Source: an uncultured Caulobacterales bacterium (GTDB lineage Bacteria > Pseudomonadota > Alphaproteobacteria > Caulobacterales > Caulobacteraceae). From it: DNA of 9,266 nt. Shown here in pieces: positions 5,781 through 9,266 of the stretch (within the stretch, counting starts at the first letter, position 1; every line of letters starts with the position of its first letter). A program made the translations under genes and the position numbers. Location: NCBI GenBank assembly GCA_903903715.1, contig CAIUZX010000072.1, positions 1-9,266 on the forward strand. The letters are read 5' to 3'. The notes beneath the pieces were generated by a model. The model saw only the letters and a list, made by a program, of their open reading frames with translations, did no database searches and was not told the DNA's origin.

Positions 5781-8270
5781 ATGCGTAAACTTTTTGCAGG
5801 AGCCAGTGCGGTCGCAATGGCTGCGTCGCTGGGCGCGACATCGTCGGCCCTGGCTGCGGCCGCGGACTCTACCGAAGTCCAGGCGGTGATCGTCACCGGA
5901 ACCCGGACGACGGGAATGAAGGCTGCCGACAGCGCCGCGCCGATTGAAGTGGTCGGCGGCGATGCGCTGAAGGCTGTGGGAAAGCCGGACCTGATAGCGG
6001 GCCTTGCCCAGAATGTGCCGTCCTTTACGGCGGAGGCCCTCGGCGGCGATACGGCGAACCTGACCCTTTCGGCGCGTCTGCGCGGGATCAGTCCAAATGA
6101 CACCTTGGTTCTGGTGGACGGCAAGCGCCGCCACCCCACCGCGAACCTTCACGTCCTGGGCGGGCCTTACCAGGGCGCGGCGACGGCCGACATCAGCCTG
6201 ATCCCGACCGCGGCGGTCGACCATGTCGAAGTGCTGCTGGATGGCGCCGCCGCTCAGTACGGCACGGACGCCATCGCCGGCGTTGTCAACATCATCCTGA
6301 AGAAGGCCGCATCCGGAGGTACTGCCAGCGTCACCGGCGGTGCGTACTACAAGGGCGACGGCGAGACCGCTCAGGCGGCCATCAACGCCGGCTACGCTTT
6401 AGGCGACAAGGGCTTTTTGAACCTCACCGCGGAAACGCGCTACCACAACTACAGCCAGCGCGGCGGCGCCGACAAACGCATCTTCTTCCAGGACGGAACG
6501 ATCAATCCTGCGGCGAGCGGTGGTCTGGCCTCCAAATATCCGAGCGGACTACCGAATTCGCCGAACGTGAACCACATCGTCGGCGACGCGATGTCCCGCG
6601 TGACCAACCTCACCTATAACGCCGGATATGAACTTGGGTCTGTGGAGCTATACAGCTTCGGCAGCTACAGCCATCGCACCGCACAGGCCTTCGAGAACTA
6701 TCGGGTGCCGAGCAAGGTGATCGCTTCGCCGACCCTCGGCTCCGCCGGTTCTTACACCGCGGCGGGCGAACTGATCTTCGCGCCGAAGGGCTTCAATCCG
6801 AAGGAAGCTCTGGAAGAGGACGACTACGGAATCACCGGGGGCGCCAAGGGCGAAATCTCGGGCTTCGCCTGGGACGCCAGCCTGACCTACGGCACCGACC
6901 AGAACAAGATCTCCACTCTGAACTCGGCCAACCGGGCGCTCTATATCGACACCCACTTCACACCCACCAACTTCTATGACGGCTCGTTCACCTCCGAGCA
7001 GTGGACCGCCAATCTTGATGTGACCAAGAAGGTGGACATCGGGGCGGCGACGCCGTTGACGGTGGCGTTCGGGGGAGAGAGCCGTCGCGACCGATACGCC
7101 ATCACTTCGGGCGACGCGGCCTCGATCTACAAGGAAGGCGGGCAGTCTTATCCGGGCTTCCAGCCCAGCGACGGCGGCGCTCACGCCCGGACGAGCTATG
7201 CAGGCTATGTCGACCTGGCGGTGCACCCGATCGAGCCGTGGAGCCTGGACGGCGCGGTGCGCTACGAGCACTTCTCCGACTTTGGCGACACCACCATCGG
7301 CAAGCTGACCACCCGATACGATCTGTCGCCGGCGCTGGCGCTGCGCGGTACGATCAGCAGCGGTTTCCGCGCACCGACTCTCGCCGAAGAGTACTACTCC
7401 GCCACCAACGTCTCCCCGACGGCGGCGGTTGTGCAGCTCCCGGCCAACTCGTCTTCGGCCAAGATCCTGGGCTTTGGCAATCTGAAGCCCGAAAAGTCGG
7501 ACAACATCAGCTTCGGCGTGGTGGCCCATCCGATGCCGAAGCTGTCGGTGACGGTGGACGCCTACAAGATCAAGATCACCGACCGCATCGTCGCGACCGG
7601 CACGATCTTCGGTCTGGGCGGCGCCACCAACTCCGCGGCGGTGCTGACGGCGATCTCGGCGCATGGCAACGTGCTCGACCCGACCGTGACCTATGTCGGC
7701 GTCAGCGTCTTCACCAACGGCGTCGACACTGAGACGTCCGGGCTCGAGTTCACGGCAAACTATTCTTCCGACTTCGGCGATCTGGGGCATGTGGACTGGT
7801 CCGCTTCGGCGAACTTCAACACCACCAAGATCACCAAGGTCGCGGCCACGCCTGTGGCGGTTTCTCCACAACCGCTGTTCAGCCCCACGGCGAGGTCGTA
7901 CCTCACGACCGCCTCGCCCAAGGCCAAGGTCAGCTTCGGCGCCCTATGGACCCTGTCCAAGTGGACGGCGAACCTGCGCGAGACGATCTACGGCAAGACG
8001 TCGGATCTGCAGAGCATCAATGGCGGGTTCTACGCCTCGGAAACCTCCCCGGTTCAGGGAATTACCGACCTTGAAGTCTCCTACGCGCTGACGCCGAAGC
8101 TCAAGCTGGCGGTCGGCGCCAACAATCTCTTCGATGTGAAGGCCAAGAACCGGCCGCAGACAGCGTCCGGACCGCTGGACGGCTCCAATGTCTACGATGC
8201 GCCGCTCGGGCTCACCCCCTACGGCATCAACGGCGGCTTCTACTACGCCAGGGCCACCTTCTCTTTCTGA
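5781..8270 (+). CDS. TonB-dependent outer-membrane receptor
   Basis: An 829-residue outer-membrane active transporter that imports a ligand using energy from TonB-ExbB-ExbD. Residues 1 to about 27 form a Sec signal peptide. A TonB-box-like segment (EVQAVIVTG, 32-40) precedes the plug domain (about 45-175). The plug has the conserved runs LRGISPNDTLVLVDGKRR (100-117) and LLDGAAAQYGTDAIAGVVNI (152-171). The rest is a 22-strand-type beta barrel with alternating aromatic strands, ending in a C-terminal Phe (RATFSF), the usual barrel assembly signal. Start 5781 is chosen because AGGGGA (5768-5773) lies 7 nt upstream and yields a clean signal peptide; an in-frame ATG at 5709 would put 24 residues before it. 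The length is within the usual range. It is divergent from the DUF1800/DUF1501 operon and followed by a terminator. The ligand is not predictable from the sequence. Confidence 0.95.
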   Translation: MRKLFAGASAVAMAASLGATSSALAAAADSTEVQAVIVTGTRTTGMKAADSAAPIEVVGGDALKAVGKPDLIAGLAQNVPSFTAEALGGDTANLTLSARLRGISPNDTLVLVDGKRRHPTANLHVLGGPYQGAATADISLIPTAAVDHVEVLLDGAAAQYGTDAIAGVVNIILKKAASGGTASVTGGAYYKGDGETAQAAINAGYALGDKGFLNLTAETRYHNYSQRGGADKRIFFQDGTINPAASGGLASKYPSGLPNSPNVNHIVGDAMSRVTNLTYNAGYELGSVELYSFGSYSHRTAQAFENYRVPSKVIASPTLGSAGSYTAAGELIFAPKGFNPKEALEEDDYGITGGAKGEISGFAWDASLTYGTDQNKISTLNSANRALYIDTHFTPTNFYDGSFTSEQWTANLDVTKKVDIGAATPLTVAFGGESRRDRYAITSGDAASIYKEGGQSYPGFQPSDGGAHARTSYAGYVDLAVHPIEPWSLDGAVRYEHFSDFGDTTIGKLTTRYDLSPALALRGTISSGFRAPTLAEEYYSATNVSPTAAVVQLPANSSSAKILGFGNLKPEKSDNISFGVVAHPMPKLSVTVDAYKIKITDRIVATGTIFGLGGATNSAAVLTAISAHGNVLDPTVTYVGVSVFTNGVDTETSGLEFTANYSSDFGDLGHVDWSASANFNTTKITKVAATPVAVSPQPLFSPTARSYLTTASPKAKVSFGALWTLSKWTANLRETIYGKTSDLQSINGGFYASETSPVQGITDLEVSYALTPKLKLAVGANNLFDVKAKNRPQTASGPLDGSNVYDAPLGLTPYGINGGFYYARATFSF

Positions 8271-8296
8271 GGCGGAGGCATGCAAAAGTGATGACA

Positions 8297-8336
8297 GCGG
8301 CCGCCGGAGAGCCCTTCGGCGGCCGTCTGCTTTTCC
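8297..8336 (+). terminator. Intrinsic terminator after the TonB receptor gene
   Basis: A 12-bp stem (8298-8309 with 8314-8325, one G-T pair) closes a 4-nt loop. The stem is GC-rich (CGGCCGCCG against CGGCGGCCG) and is followed by a T-rich run at 8326-8334. It lies 27 nt after the receptor stop, so the receptor transcript probably ends here and the next gene needs its own promoter. Confidence 0.85.
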
Positions 8337-8524
8337 GAAGGCGGAAGATCTGCCGTGGCGGATTAGAAGGCGCCGCCGGAGGCAGTTGACGCGTTTGTGA
8401 GCGACGCGACGCCGTTTTTTGGCGACGCTTGCTTAAGTTTTTCTGAGGGGAGCTTCAGTGGTTCTAAGGTCGTCTCACGCGCTGAGACTCAAGGGCGCTT
8501 CGGGTTGGTCGGTGGGTGTCTGAT
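8337..8524. other. Upstream region of the TauE-like gene
   Basis: This 188-bp stretch after the terminator must contain the promoter of the next gene. A TTGACG at 8386-8391 resembles a -35 box, but no matching -10 lies 16-18 bp further on. GCGACGC occurs directly repeated (8401-8407, 8422-8428). The inverted repeat at 8472-8488 is the only clear symmetric element. I see no small gene here. Confidence 0.4.
8472..8488. promoter_or_regulatory. Inverted repeat GTCTCA-N5-TGAGAC upstream of the TauE-like gene
   Basis: Perfect 6-bp arms around a CGCGC centre end 36 nt before the ATG. The right arm overlaps a GANTC methylation site (8486-8490). It may be an operator or a small leader hairpin; the role is inferred from position only. 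Confidence 0.35.
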
Positions 8525-9266
8525 ATGACGGAATTGCGTGTCCAGCAGGTGTTGAGCTGGGTCCTGGCGGCGTTTGTGATTCTGGCGGCAGCGACCTTCG
8601 GGAGCGGGGCCATGGCCCAACCCGGACCCGCCGGCGCAGTGAAGGCCGCGGGCGCTCTGTCGCACGTGACCGCCATGACGGGAGGGGCAGCGTCGAACCT
8701 GACCAAAGCGCCCCCTGTCCAATCTCCCGGCGCCAACGGCGTCATGGGGTGGCTGACGCCCCTCGTCGCCATGCTGGCGGCCGGTCTGCTGGCCGGGTTC
8801 GCCGCCGGCATCTTCGGCATCGGCGGCGGGTTCATCGTGGTTCCGGCGTTGTTTATCGTGTTGCCGCTTCTGGGCGGAGATCATGCCCAGTACGCGCACA
8901 TCGCCATCGGCACCTCCGCCGCCACCATCATCGTCACCTCCATCCGCTCAGTCCGGTCTCACGCCAAGCGCGGCGCTGTGGACTTCGAGGTGCTGAAGAG
9001 CTGGGCGCCCTGGATCGTGCTGGGCGACGGGGTCGGCGTGCTGCTCGCAGGCCACGTCGACGGCAAGGTGCTGACCCTGATCTTCGCCGGCGGGGTGATG
9101 CTGATGTCCATCAACTTCTTGGTCCCCAAGCTCGGTGACCGGGTGTTGACCGATCACATGCCGTCGGGCGCTATGCGGGTCGGCATCGCCGGAGGTCTCG
9201 GGGCCTTCTCGTCCCTTCTCGGCATCGGCGGCGGAACCATTGCGATCATGGTCATGACCCTGTGCG
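8525..9266 (+). CDS. TauE/SafE family membrane exporter, partial at the right edge
   Basis: The first 247 residues of a multi-pass inner-membrane protein of the TauE/SafE family. Members are linked to sulfite/sulfoacetate export or organosulfur handling, but many have unknown substrates. The family repeat appears twice: FGIGGGFIVVP (97-107) and LLGIGGGTIAIMV (231-243). The first copy is followed by AIGTSAATIIVTS (127-139) and SHAKRGAVDF (145-154), typical of the first half. Unusually, about 75 residues precede the first family helix: a hydrophobic segment (about 10-28) ending in AMA and resembling a signal peptide or extra helix, then an Ala/Gly/Pro-rich stretch. ATG 8525 has only a weak GGTGG site (8511-8515). 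An in-frame GTG at 8516 and internal ATGs (for example 8612 or residue 74) are alternatives. The substrate is not assignable; no sulfur gene is in view. Confidence 0.85.
   Translation, partial: MTELRVQQVLSWVLAAFVILAAATFGSGAMAQPGPAGAVKAAGALSHVTAMTGGAASNLTKAPPVQSPGANGVMGWLTPLVAMLAAGLLAGFAAGIFGIGGGFIVVPALFIVLPLLGGDHAQYAHIAIGTSAATIIVTSIRSVRSHAKRGAVDFEVLKSWAPWIVLGDGVGVLLAGHVDGKVLTLIFAGGVMLMSINFLVPKLGDRVLTDHMPSGAMRVGIAGGLGAFSSLLGIGGGTIAIMVMTLC

Noticed and set aside
6648..7871. 407-codon open frame on the minus strand inside the receptor gene
   Set aside because: It is antisense to strongly conserved barrel sequence, and the Arg/Gly/Val-rich low-complexity product is the usual shadow in high-GC DNA.
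8410..8424. Second terminator-like hairpin CGCC-GTTTTTT-GGCG
   Set aside because: The stem is only 4 bp and the T-run is in the loop rather than after the stem.

Overview
The window reads like a chromosomal segment of a high-GC alphaproteobacterium, most plausibly a Caulobacterales member (Caulobacter/Phenylobacterium/Brevundimonas type). This is inferred from the codon bias, a TonB-dependent receptor of the kind abundant in that order, and the placement of GANTC (CcrM methylation) sites in the sequence ahead of gene starts. No phage, IS, CRISPR, tRNA or rRNA signal is visible, and no coding region is frameshifted.

Layout. (1) Positions 1-1855, minus strand: a choline/betaine-type ABC importer. 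A large gene fuses a periplasmic substrate-binding domain (N-terminal) to a ProW-like permease (C-terminal). Its stop overlaps the start of the next gene, of which only the first 13 codons are present; this looks like the ProV-like ATPase. (2) Positions 1969-5243, minus strand: a tightly coupled two-gene operon, a DUF1800 lipoprotein followed by a Tat-exported DUF1501 protein of the alkaline-phosphatase/sulfatase-like clan. (3) Positions 5244-5780: a long, relatively AT-rich divergent control region with several inverted repeats. (4) Positions 5781-8270, plus strand: a complete TonB-dependent outer-membrane receptor closed by a strong intrinsic terminator. (5) Positions 8525-9266, plus strand: the first 247 residues of a TauE/SafE-family membrane exporter with an unusual N-terminal extension, cut by the window edge.

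How they may work together. The ABC importer is a self-contained uptake system for choline or a related quaternary amine. The DUF1800/DUF1501 pair is exported by two routes (lipoprotein and Tat) and is divergent from an outer-membrane receptor across a shared 537-bp region. One hypothesis is that the pair and the receptor form a cell-envelope acquisition module, with a surface or periplasmic hydrolase-like pair feeding the receptor. The substrate cannot be read from the sequence. The pair itself is a known but functionally uncharacterised family combination. The least explained elements are the hairpin-rich leader ahead of the receptor gene and the coupling of the pair to the receptor.
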